Below, in pieces: positions 43,696-56,045 of a stretch of 64,000 nucleotides of DNA. Origin of the DNA: Archangium violaceum (lineage in GTDB: Bacteria > Myxococcota > Myxococcia > Myxococcales > Myxococcaceae); NCBI RefSeq assembly GCF_016887565.1, contig NZ_CP069396.1, positions 7,174,001 to 7,238,000 on the forward strand. The letters are read 5' to 3'. The notes under the pieces are model-generated. The model made no database searches, was not told where the DNA came from, and was given only the letters and a program-made list of their open reading frames with translations. Both the position numbers and the translations under genes were made by a program. How positions within the stretch are numbered: the first letter of the stretch is position 1; the number at the start of each line of letters is the position of its first letter.

Positions 43696-44181
43696 GTGAG
43701 TCCGATCCGGAACAATGGAGACAAGGCGGCGCGCCAGGACGCCATCCGCCGCCTCATCCGCGCGCACGCGGTGGCCACGCAGGAGGAGCTGGGGCAGCTC
43801 CTGGCCCGCGAGGGCTTCGACGTCACCCAGGCCACGCTGTCGAGGGACCTGGCCCAGCTGGGGGCCATGAGGGTGTCGAGACCCGAGGGGGGCACGGTCT
43901 ACGGACTGGATGAGGCCCCACCCCCTTCCGGCGAGGCACGGCTGCTGGAGCTGGGAGAGATGATCCTCACGGTGGATGACAACGAGATGTTGGTGGTGGT
44001 GCGCACGCGACCGGGCTCCGCGCCCCCGGTGGCGGCGGCCATCGATCATGCCCGACTGGCCGAGAGCCTGGGGACCATCGCCGGAGATGACACCATCTTC
44101 GTCGCCCCGGCCCGTGGGAAGTCGGCCCGCACGCTGTCCAGGAAGTTGAAGGCGCTCTTCGGAAAGGAAGAAACCCCGTGA
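43696..44181 (+). CDS. argR: Arginine repressor
   Basis: 161 residues, GTG start with GAGGG about 8 bp upstream. The N-terminal winged helix (about 10-75) carries TQEELGQLLAREG and the recognition element TQATLSRDLAQLG. The C-terminal domain (about 85-155) has the arginine-binding, hexamerising GTIAGDDTIFV motif. It senses arginine and represses arg genes. Being inside the operon it probably regulates itself. The ArgR family often has its gene elsewhere, so placement between argJB and argH is of note. Its end overlaps the argH start by 4 bp. Confidence 0.95.
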   Translation: MSPIRNNGDKAARQDAIRRLIRAHAVATQEELGQLLAREGFDVTQATLSRDLAQLGAMRVSRPEGGTVYGLDEAPPPSGEARLLELGEMILTVDDNEMLVVVRTRPGSAPPVAAAIDHARLAESLGTIAGDDTIFVAPARGKSARTLSRKLKALFGKEETP

Positions 44182-45623
44182 CGATTGCCAAGACGGCCGC
44201 CTCCGGCGGATCCGGCCTCCACCCGGAGGTGCTGGCATTCACCAGCTCGCTGTCGCTCGACAAGGCCCTCCTGCAGGAGGATCTGGTGGGCAGCCTCGCG
44301 CACCTCACCATGCTGTCGCGCACGCGCATCATCCCCTCGGAGGACGCGCGCGCCATCCGCGAGCAGCTCGTGGCCATCTGGAAGGCCTCCCAGGCCGGCA
44401 CGCTCGTGCTGGCCGACGAGGAGGACGTGCACATGGCCGTGGAGGCGGAGATCACCCGCGTCCTCGGGGAGCGGGCGGGCCTGCTGCACACCGCGCGCTC
44501 GCGCAACGACCAGGTGGCCTTGGATCTGCGCCTGCACGTGCGGGAGAAGGTGGCCGAGGCGCTCGGCGTGGTGGCGAAGCTGCTGGAGAGCCTGGCGGCC
44601 CGGGCGGAGGCGGAGCGCGGGACGATTCTTCCCTCGTACACGCACCGGCAGAGGGCGCAGCCGATCTCGCTGGCGTACCTGCTGTGCGGGTACGGGGCGA
44701 TGTTCGCGCGGGACGTGGACGGACTGGGCTTCGTGCTGGAGCAGGTGTCCTCGCTGCCGCTGGGCGTGGGGGCGATTGGTGGCACGTCGCTGCCCATCGA
44801 CCGCGAGGTGACGCGCGAGCTGCTGCGCTTCCCGCGCGTGACGATGAACGGGCTGGACACGGTGGGAGATCGCGACTTCGCGATGGACTTCGCGTACGCG
44901 GCGATGCGCTCGCTGCTGCACGCGAGCCGGGTGGCGACGGACTTCTACGACTTCGCCTCGCCGGAGTTCGGCTTCGTGAAGCTGGACGGGGAGATCGCCT
45001 GTGGCTCGAGCATGATGCCGCAGAAGCGCAACCCGGACGTGTTCGAGCTGATCCGCGGCAAGTCGGGACGGGCGGTGGGCAACCTCAACAACCTGGCGGT
45101 GCTGGTGAAGGGACTGCCGGGCGGGTACAGCAGGGATCTGCAGGAAGACCGGCAGGTGCTGTTGGAGACGGGTCCGCTGCTGACGAGCGTGCTGTCGATG
45201 CTGAACCTGGCGCTGGGGAAGGTGTACTTCGACAAGGAGCGGTGCCTGGCGGCGGTGGAGTCGGACTACACGCAGGCGACGGACGTGGCGGAGGCGCTGG
45301 CGATGAAGGGGATTCCCTTCCGGACGGCGTACAAGGCGACGGGGGCGCTGGTGAGGGCGTGCCAGGAGAAGGGCCTGCCGCTGGCGAAGGTGACGCTGGA
45401 GCTGGCCCAGTCGGTGGATCCGCGCTTCGACGCGGAGGTGTTGAAGAGCGCGGATCCGCGGCGAGCGGTGGAGCGCAAGGCCAACGCCGGAGGAACGGGA
45501 CCGGCGTCGGTGGAGAAGCAGATTGTCGAGTTGAAGTCCCACGCGGCACGGGCGAGGGCGATGGCGGATGCCGTTCCCCGGCTCGGGTCCCTCTTCGAGT
45601 CCTTGCAGGAGGCAGCACTGTGA
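44178..45623 (+). CDS. argH: Argininosuccinate lyase
   Basis: 481 residues, GTG start in a GTGA overlap with argR. It cleaves argininosuccinate to arginine and fumarate. The fumarase/aspartase superfamily signature GSSMMPQKRNPD begins near 276; HTARSRNDQV and the Thr-His region LPSYTHRQRAQP are also seen. Length is normal for the family. Its stop overlaps the argF start, indicating translational coupling. Argininosuccinate synthase (argG), its partner, is not in the window. Confidence 0.97.
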   Translation: MTIAKTAASGGSGLHPEVLAFTSSLSLDKALLQEDLVGSLAHLTMLSRTRIIPSEDARAIREQLVAIWKASQAGTLVLADEEDVHMAVEAEITRVLGERAGLLHTARSRNDQVALDLRLHVREKVAEALGVVAKLLESLAARAEAERGTILPSYTHRQRAQPISLAYLLCGYGAMFARDVDGLGFVLEQVSSLPLGVGAIGGTSLPIDREVTRELLRFPRVTMNGLDTVGDRDFAMDFAYAAMRSLLHASRVATDFYDFASPEFGFVKLDGEIACGSSMMPQKRNPDVFELIRGKSGRAVGNLNNLAVLVKGLPGGYSRDLQEDRQVLLETGPLLTSVLSMLNLALGKVYFDKERCLAAVESDYTQATDVAEALAMKGIPFRTAYKATGALVRACQEKGLPLAKVTLELAQSVDPRFDAEVLKSADPRRAVERKANAGGTGPASVEKQIVELKSHAARARAMADAVPRLGSLFESLQEAAL

Positions 45624-46525
45624 AGCGCGATTTCCTCACCCTGGCCGATCGTACCGAGGCCGAATACCGAGCCCTCTTCGACCGGGCGCACGCGCTGAAG
45701 GCGAGCCGCAAGCGCAAGGAAGTGGTGACGACGCTGGCGGGGCGGCACCTGGTGCTGGTGTTCGAGAAGGCGTCGACGCGCACGCACCTGTCGTTCGAGG
45801 CGGCGATGTACCAGCTGGGCGGCACGGTGACGACGATCACCGCGGGCACCAGTCAGATCGGCCGAGGGGAGACGATCGAGGACACGGCGCGGGTCATCTC
45901 CAGCTACGCGGACTGCATCATGTTCCGCACGTTCGGGGATGAGCGGCTGAACGCCCTGGCGAAGGCGTCGAGTGTGCCGGTGATCAACGGCCTGTCGGAG
46001 GGCGGGCACCCGGTGCAGGTGCTGACGGACCTGTTCACGGTGGAGGAGCGGCTGGGGAGCGTGAAGGGGAAGACGGTGGCGTTCGTGGGCGACTGCGCGA
46101 GCAACATGGGCCGGTCGTTCGTGGAGGCGACGCTCTTCTTCGGGTTCGATCTGCGGCTGGGGTGCCCCGAGGGTTACCGTCCGGCGGCGTCGCTGCTGGC
46201 CGAGGCGGGATCGCGCGTGCACGTGACGGCGGACGCCAGCGAGGCGGTGAAGGGCGCGGACGTGGTGGTGACGGACGTGTGGACGAGCATGGGCCAGGAG
46301 GCGGAGTCGGCGAAGCGCAAGAAGGACCTGCACGAGTACCAGGTCAACGAGGCGCTGATGGCGAAGGCGAAGCCCGGAGCCATCGTGCTGCACTGCCTGC
46401 CGGCGCACCGGGGCGAGGAGATCACCGACGGGGTGATCGACGGAGCCCAATCCGCGGTGTGGGACGAAGCGGAGAACCGGATGCACGTCCAGAAGGCGCT
46501 GCTGGAGCAGCTCATCCTGGGTTGA
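45620..46525 (+). CDS. argF: Ornithine carbamoyltransferase
   Basis: 301 residues, GTG start overlapping argH (GTGA). The same frame is open far upstream, but that part is only argH read in another frame. It transfers the carbamoyl group to ornithine to give citrulline. The carbamoyl-phosphate loop KASTRTHLSFE is near 50, with GHPVQVLTDL and the HCLPAHRGEE signature near 257. The carbamoyl-phosphate source fits carB nearby at 48379-51609. Last gene of the operon; a hairpin and a palindromic repeat follow. Confidence 0.97.
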   Translation: MKRDFLTLADRTEAEYRALFDRAHALKASRKRKEVVTTLAGRHLVLVFEKASTRTHLSFEAAMYQLGGTVTTITAGTSQIGRGETIEDTARVISSYADCIMFRTFGDERLNALAKASSVPVINGLSEGGHPVQVLTDLFTVEERLGSVKGKTVAFVGDCASNMGRSFVEATLFFGFDLRLGCPEGYRPAASLLAEAGSRVHVTADASEAVKGADVVVTDVWTSMGQEAESAKRKKDLHEYQVNEALMAKAKPGAIVLHCLPAHRGEEITDGVIDGAQSAVWDEAENRMHVQKALLEQLILG

Positions 46526-46533
46526 CCCCCCTC

Positions 46534-46566
46534 CCCTCTCCCTCTGGGAGAGGGACGGGGTGAGGG
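46534..46566 (+). repeat. Short palindromic repeat, copy 1
   Basis: A 33-bp GC-rich element, CCCTCTCCCTCTGGGAGAGGG followed by a GGGGTGAGGG tail, right after the argF stop. The same sequence, inverted, recurs at 48326 and 52526. The core folds into a strong hairpin with CTCTCCC/GGGAGAG arms. It may act as a transcription end or as a REP-like element. Confidence 0.85.
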
Positions 46567-46576
46567 TATAGGAAGC

Positions 46577-46601
46577 CCCGGGTTGCCCACTGGAACCCGG
46601 G
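46577..46601. terminator. Hairpin between argF and the convergent peptidase gene
   Basis: CCCGGGTT and AACCCGGG form an 8-bp stem with a 9-nt loop, midway between two converging genes. There is no U-tract, so a bidirectional terminator is plausible only by position. Confidence 0.5.
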
Positions 46602-46627
46602 ACGCCCCTCGAGTCCCGACAAGAGAC

Positions 46628-48136
46628 TCACCGCACGGGCAGGGAAACCATGGCCTCGGCGAAGCGCTCGAACACCTGGCTCGCGGTGAGCGCGGGCTGT
46701 TCGTCGATATTTCCCAGCATGAGGGCGAAGACGACGCGGGGATGCTCGGGATCACCGGGCCGCTCGGCGACGCCCACGTAGGCCTTCTGTCCCGAGAGCG
46801 TCCCGGTCTTGGCGCGGATACGCCCTCGGATGCCATCGGTGACGGCGCTGCCCGCGAGCGTGCCGTCCACACCGGCGACGGGCAGACTCTCCACGAGCGC
46901 GTTGGCGTACGACTCCTTCAGGCTGGTGTAGATGACCTCCACCAGGCCGCGCGCGGTGGCCACGTTGTAGCGCGAAAGCCCGCTGCCATCCGCCGGCCGC
47001 AGGAGCCGAGGGGAAATACCCCGGCGCACCAGTTCCTGGGCCATGGCGTCGCGCAGCGCGGGGTAGCTCTCGGTGCCGGTGCGCTCGCGGGTGAAGCGCA
47101 GGCCGAGCCGCTCGGCGTAGAGGTTGAGCGACTCCTTGTTCGTCACCTTCACCAGCTCGGCGAGCGAGGGGCTGACGAAGTCGAGGAGCGGCTCGCTCGA
47201 GGTGGCCGAGGGCACGGCGGCTACTCCGGGAGGAACGGGCGCGCGCCAGATGCCGCGCACGGCCAGCGCCTCCTCCAGGCACGAGGTGAACAGCGCCTGG
47301 GGCTCGTCGATGGCGACGCGCATCGAGGCCTTGCGCGGGCACTGCTCCGCGGTCGAGCGCCACACGCAGCGCATGCGCCCGGAGCCCCGCTCGCGCACAC
47401 AGCCGAGCCCGGCCCGCTGGGCGTTCGGGTCGAGGTACACGACGGTGGGGGGCGCGTTGAAGGCTGGGGAGTAGCGCACGGTGATGGGCCGCCGGGGCTG
47501 TGACGAGCAGTCCTGCCCCTCGGGGCGCTCCAGCGACAGATCCACCACGTTCTCGCGGAAGACGAAGGGCGTGGGAGCGGCGCTGTAGGCATAGGCCGCG
47601 TCGTCCCAGGCCCAACCGGGACCGAAGAGACCATAGGGGCCCTCGTCGGCGTTGCTCACCCGCACCGCGCCGATCCACTGCCGGATGCCACGCGCCTGGA
47701 TGGCCTCGGCGAGCTGCTCGCAGGCCATGGTGGTCTCGGGGAAGCGCCACGAGCCCAGGGACGGGTCTCCGGACGCCTCGACCACGAGGTCTCCCAGGTA
47801 GAGGTTGCCCAGCTGCGTGCCCTCGAGCCGCACGGGGGTGTGGAAGCGGAAGTCCGGGCCGAACGCGGAGAGCGCCGCGGAGGTGGACACCACCTTCATC
47901 GTCGACGCGGGCAGCAGGCGCACGTGCTCGTGGCGCGCGTAGAGCGGCGCCCCCGTCACCGCGTCCACCATGAAGACACTGGCCATCGTGCCCTCGCTCT
48001 CGACGGACTCGAAGAGCGCGTTGGCCACGGAGATCAGCGTGGGCGGAGGGGGCGGGGACGGACGCATCCCACGGGGCACACAGGCCGACAGCGCGAGGAC
48101 GGCGGACAGGAGCGTCGTGAGGGGGAGACGGCGCAT
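46628..48136 (-). CDS. dacB: D-alanyl-D-alanine carboxypeptidase/endopeptidase lipoprotein (PBP4 type)
   Basis: 502 residues. A lipoprotein signal peptide ends in LSAC (Cys19), followed by a short Pro-rich stalk, so the enzyme is membrane-anchored in the periplasm. Peptidase S13 motifs: Ser78-x-x-Lys81 (PASTMK), the SxN-type site SRYN within DGSGLSRYN, and AKTGTL. The insertion domain typical of PBP4 lies between the first and second motifs. It trims or opens peptidoglycan cross-links. It is transcribed in the same direction as carB, 242 bp downstream of it, with the palindromic repeat between them. A functional link to arginine synthesis is not expected. Confidence 0.92.
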   Translation of the reverse strand: MRRLPLTTLLSAVLALSACVPRGMRPSPPPPPTLISVANALFESVESEGTMASVFMVDAVTGAPLYARHEHVRLLPASTMKVVSTSAALSAFGPDFRFHTPVRLEGTQLGNLYLGDLVVEASGDPSLGSWRFPETTMACEQLAEAIQARGIRQWIGAVRVSNADEGPYGLFGPGWAWDDAAYAYSAAPTPFVFRENVVDLSLERPEGQDCSSQPRRPITVRYSPAFNAPPTVVYLDPNAQRAGLGCVRERGSGRMRCVWRSTAEQCPRKASMRVAIDEPQALFTSCLEEALAVRGIWRAPVPPGVAAVPSATSSEPLLDFVSPSLAELVKVTNKESLNLYAERLGLRFTRERTGTESYPALRDAMAQELVRRGISPRLLRPADGSGLSRYNVATARGLVEVIYTSLKESYANALVESLPVAGVDGTLAGSAVTDGIRGRIRAKTGTLSGQKAYVGVAERPGDPEHPRVVFALMLGNIDEQPALTASQVFERFAEAMVSLPVR

Positions 48137-48325
48137 GGCCCCAAGCTACCACCGCCCCTCGCAAGAGGGTCGACGCCGAGTGCCCTCACGGCTAGCCTCC
48201 CGCGCGAGTGTCCACTCAGGGGGCAAGGGAGCAGAGCGAAGGCGTCCCGTCCCTGCCGCGCGCGGGACGGGGAGAGGTGCACGCTGCGGATCCAGCTGTG
48301 AGGTTCTGAGCCTGGGGCCCGGATA

Positions 48326-48358
48326 CCCTCACCCCGACCCTCTCCCAGAGGGAGAGGG
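48326..48358 (-). repeat. Short palindromic repeat, copy 2
   Basis: Same 33-bp element as at 46534, opposite orientation, 20 bp beyond the carB stop. It may end carB transcription before the peptidase gene. The rest of 48137-48378 shows no gene. Confidence 0.85.
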
Positions 48359-48378
48359 AGAGGGAGGGAAGTGGGGAC

Positions 48379-51609
<3,231 letters not shown>

Positions 51610-51761
51610 CGCGGGGGGCCCATACCAACCTTCGCCCCCGCTTGCACGAATCGTGTGAACGGGGTAGCCCCCGGGGTGGGAAACCGTGCCCGGCCGGTGG
51701 CTGGGAGGACGATCCCGGGCGCCGGGCCGTCTGCTAGTCTGCGCTCGTCTCAGGAGGTCTC

Positions 51762-52493
51762 ATGCGCCGCTGGTCCCTGGTCCTGCTCCTCTCCACCGCG
51801 TCTCCGGCTCTCGGCCAGGAGGCCCAGGAAACCCCGACCGCCCCGGCAGCCCCGGAGCCATCGGCTCCCCAACAAAGCGAGCCGGCAGCCGACGCTCCCT
51901 CCGAGTCGGCCCCTGCCCCGGCCACCGAGAAGCCGGTGCGCCGCCGCCGCGCGAAGCAGGAGGCCACCGCGGACGCACCTGCCCCCACCCCCACGGCCGA
52001 GGCTCCAGCCCCGGCGGCCCAGCCCCCCGCCCCGGCGGTCCAGCCCGCTCCTCCTGCCGCTCCCCCTCCCGCCCAGGTGGCCGCGGCCCCAGCCCAGGCG
52101 CCCAAGCCGGGCAGCACCGAAGAGGAGGTCCGCGACGAGGCCCGCTACCTGCTCAGCGCCCTGCTGACGGGTGACGTTCGCGGGAGCGTGCCGATGCTGA
52201 CCTTCCCCTTCCAGCTCGAGGAGCGGAAGTTCGAGACGCCCGAGTCGCTCGTGGTGACGTGGGTCAAGCAACTCCGGAACAAGCGGACGGACCTCATCAC
52301 GCTCTACGACATCGAGGTCCTGCCCTACGCGGAGCTGGAGAAGAAGTACGGCAAGCCTCCCGCGCGTCTGGGCGCCATCGTCCCGCGCGGCAGCGAGGTG
52401 TACGCCGCGGTGGCCAACCTCTCGGGGCGCGCGGCGGTCGTCCTGTACCGGCAGACCGAGGACGGGTGGAAGGCGTTCGCCTACACGGATTGA
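51762..52493 (+). CDS. Secreted Ala/Pro-rich protein of unknown function
   Basis: 243 residues. A perfect AGGAGG lies 5 bp before the ATG. A signal peptide (hydrophobic LVLLLSTAS, likely cleavage after ALG) is followed by about 100 residues rich in Ala, Pro and Glu with a basic patch (RRRRAK), then a folded part (about 125-243; KPGSTEEEVRDEARYLLSAL... to GWKAFAYTD). The C-terminal part has alternating helix and strand and resembles small secreted NTF2-like folds, but I cannot assign a family. It is divergent from carB across 152 bp; TAGTCT at about 51735 may be its -10. No function is offered. Confidence 0.8.
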   Translation: MRRWSLVLLLSTASPALGQEAQETPTAPAAPEPSAPQQSEPAADAPSESAPAPATEKPVRRRRAKQEATADAPAPTPTAEAPAPAAQPPAPAVQPAPPAAPPPAQVAAAPAQAPKPGSTEEEVRDEARYLLSALLTGDVRGSVPMLTFPFQLEERKFETPESLVVTWVKQLRNKRTDLITLYDIEVLPYAELEKKYGKPPARLGAIVPRGSEVYAAVANLSGRAAVVLYRQTEDGWKAFAYTD

Positions 52494-52525
52494 GGCATGA
52501 GGGACGGGGTCCTCCCTCGGGAAGA

Positions 52526-52559
52526 CCCTCACCCCCTGCCCTCTCCCAGAGGGAGAGGG
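52526..52559 (-). repeat. Short palindromic repeat, copy 3
   Basis: Same element as at 46534 and 48326 with one extra base in the spacer, between the convergent 3' ends of the secreted protein gene and the aminotransferase gene, 3 bp from the latter's stop. Confidence 0.85.
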
Positions 52560-52562
52560 AGC

Positions 52563-53753
52563 TCAGCGCAAGGCGGTCGCGAGCTCGCGGAACCGCTCCA
52601 GGCCCTTGTTCAGCTGCTCGCGCGAGGTCGCGAAGCTCATGCGGATGTGGCCCTCCGCTCCGAAGGGGGCCCCCGGCACCGCCGCGACCCGGAAGTCGTT
52701 CAGGAGGATCTCCGAGAACTGCACCGAGCCCGTCACCGGCGTGCCCTTGTACGAGCGCCCGAACAGGCCGCTCACGTTGGGCAGCACGTAGAAGGCACCC
52801 TCGGGACGCCGGCAGCGCACGCCCTCGATCGCGTTCAGCGTGTCCACGACCAGGTCCCTCCGTCCCCGGTACTCCTCCACCATGGGCACGAAGATGTCCT
52901 GCGGGCCCTTGAGCGCCGCCAGCGCCGCCTTCTGCGCGAAGGACGCCGCGTTCGACGTGGACTGATCCTGGATCATCTGCATGCCCGAGATGAGCCACTT
53001 CGGGCCCGCCACGTACCCCATGCGCCAGCCCGTCATCGAGAAGGACTTGCTCATCCCGTTGATGACGACCAGCCGCGACAGCAGATCCGGCGCCACGTTG
53101 CCGATGTTCAGGAACTGCCCCTGGTAGAGCAGCTTCTCGTAGATGTCGTCGCTCAGGATGAGGCACTCGTGCCCGCGCACCGCCTGGGCGATGCCCTCCA
53201 GGGCGGCCCGCGAGAACACCGCCCCCGAGGGGTTGCTCGGGCTGTTGAGCACCAGCGCCTTCGTGCGCGGCGAGAGCGCCTTGCGGATGGCGTCCGGATC
53301 CGGCGCGAAGCCGTCCTCCTCGCGCGTCTCCACGAACACCGGCTTGCCTCCGGCCAGTTGCACCATGTCCGGGTAGCTCACCCAGTACGGGGCCACGATG
53401 ATGACCTCGTCGCCCTCGTTCAGCAGCGCCTGGAACGCATTGTAGAGCGCCTGCTTGGCGCCCACCGTCACCAGCACCTGGTCCGGCGCGAAGGTGAGGT
53501 GGTTGTCCCGCTCCAGCTTCGCGCAGATGGCCTCGCGCAGCTCCTGGATGCCCGACGTGGGCGTGTACTTGGTGAAGCCCTGCCGCAGGGCATCGACGGC
53601 CGCCTGCTTGATGAACTCCGGCGTATCGAAGTCAGGCTCGCCCGCCGCGAGACTCACCACGTCCACACCCTGGGCCACCAGCGCCTTCGCCTTCGCGTTG
53701 AGCGCGAGCGTGGGGGACGGTTTGATGGCCTTGAGCCGATTCGCGAGATTCAT
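52563..53753 (-). CDS. Pyridoxal-phosphate aminotransferase, aspartate type
   Basis: 396 residues from the ATG at 53753, chosen for GGAGG 8 bp upstream; an in-frame ATG at 53774 has no ribosome site. Class I/II aminotransferase of the Igamma aspartate aminotransferase group. It has the GEPDFDTPEFI and YTPTSGIQELREAI N-terminal motifs, SPSNPSG, the Schiff-base Lys near 236 in GMSKSFSMTGWRMGY and the substrate-carboxylate Arg in IRMSFATS. It interconverts aspartate/2-oxoglutarate and oxaloacetate/glutamate; related members also act on aromatic or prephenate substrates. It is last in a group with coaD and rsmD, 75 bp after coaD. Confidence 0.92.
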   Translation of the reverse strand: MNLANRLKAIKPSPTLALNAKAKALVAQGVDVVSLAAGEPDFDTPEFIKQAAVDALRQGFTKYTPTSGIQELREAICAKLERDNHLTFAPDQVLVTVGAKQALYNAFQALLNEGDEVIIVAPYWVSYPDMVQLAGGKPVFVETREEDGFAPDPDAIRKALSPRTKALVLNSPSNPSGAVFSRAALEGIAQAVRGHECLILSDDIYEKLLYQGQFLNIGNVAPDLLSRLVVINGMSKSFSMTGWRMGYVAGPKWLISGMQMIQDQSTSNAASFAQKAALAALKGPQDIFVPMVEEYRGRRDLVVDTLNAIEGVRCRRPEGAFYVLPNVSGLFGRSYKGTPVTGSVQFSEILLNDFRVAAVPGAPFGAEGHIRMSFATSREQLNKGLERFRELATALR

Positions 53754-53828
53754 TGCAGGTGCCTCCAGACGCACTCCCCGTAAGGTACCACCCGCACCTC
53801 ATCGCGTCATCGAGAAGCAGCGCGGCGC

Positions 53829-54311
53829 TCAGCCCTGCTTCCCGTACTTCGCCCGCAGCACCTTGAGCACGTTGGGCGGCACGAGCCCCTCCACGTTGCC
53901 GCCGAACGAGGCCACCTCCCGGACGAGCTGCGACGACACGTAGAAGTAGTCCTCGCCCGTCATCATGAAGACGGTCTCGATGCCAGGGGCCAGCTTGCGG
54001 TTCATGTTCGCCAGCTGGAACTCGTACTCGAAGTCGGAGACCGCCCGCAGGCCGCGCAGGATGACGTTCACCCCGCGCCCGTTCGCGTACTCCACCAGCA
54101 GGCCGTGGAAGGCGTCCACCTCCACCCGCGGATCCGGACAGGCCTGGCGGATGAGCTCCTTGCGCTCCTCCTCGGTGAAGAGCGGCACCTTCTTCGGGTT
54201 GACTGCCACAGCCACGATCACGCGATCGAACATCTGCAACGCGCGCTGGATGATGCTCAGGTGACCGTTGGTGAGCGGATCGAATGAACCCGGATAGATG
54301 GCGGTACGCAT
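53829..54311 (-). CDS. coaD: Phosphopantetheine adenylyltransferase
   Basis: 160 residues, standard length. It adds AMP to 4'-phosphopantetheine to give dephospho-CoA, the penultimate step of CoA synthesis. The nucleotidyltransferase T/HxGH motif is TNGH at residues 14-17, inside the family start [30 protein letters not shown] and the [14 protein letters not shown] end are typical. It lies 33 bp downstream of rsmD; rsmD-coaD pairing is common in bacteria. Confidence 0.97.
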   Translation of the reverse strand: MRTAIYPGSFDPLTNGHLSIIQRALQMFDRVIVAVAVNPKKVPLFTEEERKELIRQACPDPRVEVDAFHGLLVEYANGRGVNVILRGLRAVSDFEYEFQLANMNRKLAPGIETVFMMTGEDYFYVSSQLVREVASFGGNVEGLVPPNVLKVLRAKYGKQG

Positions 54312-54344
54312 GCCGGCGCAGTCTCGACGCCCACCGGCAAGCGG

Positions 54345-54902
54345 TCAAGGAATGCGGAAGAGACTCACCAGCGTGTCCCCGAACCGCCGCTGGTCCACCC
54401 GCTCGAAACCCGCGTGGGACTCGGGGGCCGTCTCGCGCTTGTCGTGCTCGATGACCACCGTGCCCCCGGGTGCCAGCACCCCGGCCCGGGCCACCCCCTC
54501 CAGCACCGTCTCCACCACCCGCGCCGCATACGGCGGGTCCGCGAAGACGAGCTCGAACCGATCTCCCCGGCGCCCGAGCGTCTCGAGCGCCCGCTCCACC
54601 GGCTGCGCGAGGATCTCCACCCGCGAGGCGAACCCCAGCGTGTCCGTGTTCGCCCGGCAGAGCGACAGCGCCTCCCGGTCCGAGTCCACCAGCACCGCCT
54701 TGGGAGCCCCTCGCGAGACGGACTCGAGGCCCAGCGCCCCCGTCCCCGCGTAGAGATCCAGCACCTTCCGCTCCTCCAGCCACTGACCGAGCACGTTGAA
54801 GATCGTCTCCCGCACCCGGTCCGCCGTGGGACGGATGTGCTTCGACGTCGTCTTGGGGCCCGCCAGCGCCCGCCCTTTCGCCGTACCTGCCACGATGCGC
54901 AT
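54345..54902 (-). CDS. rsmD: 16S rRNA (guanine-966-N2) methyltransferase
   Basis: 185 residues. SAM-dependent methyltransferase modifying G966 in the 30S subunit. The N-terminal MRIVAGTAKGRAL and IRPTADRVRETIFN, the SAM site LDLYAGTGALGLE and the catalytic FADPPY are all family hallmarks. Its ATG directly follows the TAG of the upstream gene without a gap. The next gene is coaD. Confidence 0.95.
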   Translation of the reverse strand: MRIVAGTAKGRALAGPKTTSKHIRPTADRVRETIFNVLGQWLEERKVLDLYAGTGALGLESVSRGAPKAVLVDSDREALSLCRANTDTLGFASRVEILAQPVERALETLGRRGDRFELVFADPPYAARVVETVLEGVARAGVLAPGGTVVIEHDKRETAPESHAGFERVDQRRFGDTLVSLFRIP

Positions 54903-55940
54903 CTAGTCGCCCCGGTTCTCCGCCAGGAACAGCATCGACTTCCACCCCGTCCGCGTCGCGCCCAGCCCCGCCAACACCTCGGAGGCCTCGGCGAACGTCA
55001 GCGCCTCCAGCCGCGCCGCATCCCGAGCCTCCAGCGGCGCGAGCTGCTCGCCCAGGACACCCAGCAACTCCCCCGACGTCAAGCCCGCCTTCTCCGCCTT
55101 CTGCTCGAGGCTCGTGCGTACCGCCTCCGGATACGAGGCCAGGGCGATGCGCTCGAAGGGCGCCACGCACTCCACCTTCCTCACGCCGGCCGCCACGTAC
55201 GTCGGCAGCGCCCGCACCGAGCGCCGCCCCGCCTCCCCCACCGAAACACCCGCCCCATGCTGGCCCGCCAGCTCCACCAGGTTCCGGAGGAACTGCACGT
55301 CCGGCTCCTCCTCGCCCAGCATCGCGGCGGACACCCGGAGGAAACGCGCGTTCACGCCCCGCTGGCGCAGCCCGTCCAGCAGCGCGCGGGCTCCCTCCAG
55401 CTCATCGCCCTCGGCACCCGCCGCCAGCGATACCTCCAGCGCCAGCTCGCGCTCCAACACCGCGCCGGACAGCCTCGGCACCACCTCCACCGCCACGTCC
55501 ACGGGCAGCCGCGTCACGTCCAGGGACACCAGCGAGAAACCCGCGTCCACCAGACGGAAGAGGCCCTCCTGCAGCTGCGCCATCGTCTCCGGGCCCACCT
55601 TGGAAACCCGCACCGGCCCGGCCTGCAGGAAGACGGGCCGCGCATGGCCATCCGCCTCGGCCACCTGCTGCACGGAGGCCATGAAGCGCTCGGCCGCCCC
55701 GCGATCCGCCAGGGGATGCGGGCAGAGCAGCCCGAGCACCGCGTCCTCGCCGCGTGCCGCCGCCAGCATCCCCGGCAACATGGGCCGGGTGGGCACGGGC
55801 AGGCAGGGCAACGCGGCGGGCACTCCCTCCAGTGCCTTGAGCAGATCGCGCGGGTTGAGGACGGGGAGCCTCGAGGCCGTCCCCAGTCGCGCCACCACGC
55901 TCGTCGGCCGCAGCGTCAACACCTTGTCGAGCACATTCAT
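54903..55940 (-). CDS. Conserved-looking protein of unknown function, TIM-barrel-like
   Basis: 345 residues, cytosolic, no signal or membrane segment. The pattern of strands followed by helices (FLQAGPVRVS, SLVSLDVTRLP, ALEVSLAAG, VNARFLRVSA, AGVSVGEAG, GVRKVECVAPF) suggests a (beta/alpha)8 barrel loosely like class II aldolase or radical-free TIM enzymes, but the metal-binding His residues of class II aldolases are not seen. It is first in a tight group with rsmD (zero spacing), coaD and the aminotransferase. I do not recognise the family. Confidence 0.8.
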   Translation of the reverse strand: MNVLDKVLTLRPTSVVARLGTASRLPVLNPRDLLKALEGVPAALPCLPVPTRPMLPGMLAAARGEDAVLGLLCPHPLADRGAAERFMASVQQVAEADGHARPVFLQAGPVRVSKVGPETMAQLQEGLFRLVDAGFSLVSLDVTRLPVDVAVEVVPRLSGAVLERELALEVSLAAGAEGDELEGARALLDGLRQRGVNARFLRVSAAMLGEEEPDVQFLRNLVELAGQHGAGVSVGEAGRRSVRALPTYVAAGVRKVECVAPFERIALASYPEAVRTSLEQKAEKAGLTSGELLGVLGEQLAPLEARDAARLEALTFAEASEVLAGLGATRTGWKSMLFLAENRGD

Positions 55941-56045
55941 CCGGGGGCCGAGAATCGTCCGCTCCAGAGGGGTGCCGCAAGCGACATGTGGGGGATCCGT
56001 TCAGCCCCTCACCTCCGAGGGGCTGACCAACACCCCCGGGGGGGC

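Noticed and set aside
44684-45619. Long N-terminal extension of ArgF
   Set aside because: It is argH in another frame with no ArgF family match; the GTG at 45620 starts the conserved ArgF sequence and overlaps the argH stop.
53829-54311. coaD as a dedicated part of the PKS cluster
   Set aside because: Every genome needs coaD and its rsmD neighbour is the usual housekeeping context; over 13 kb from the PKS.
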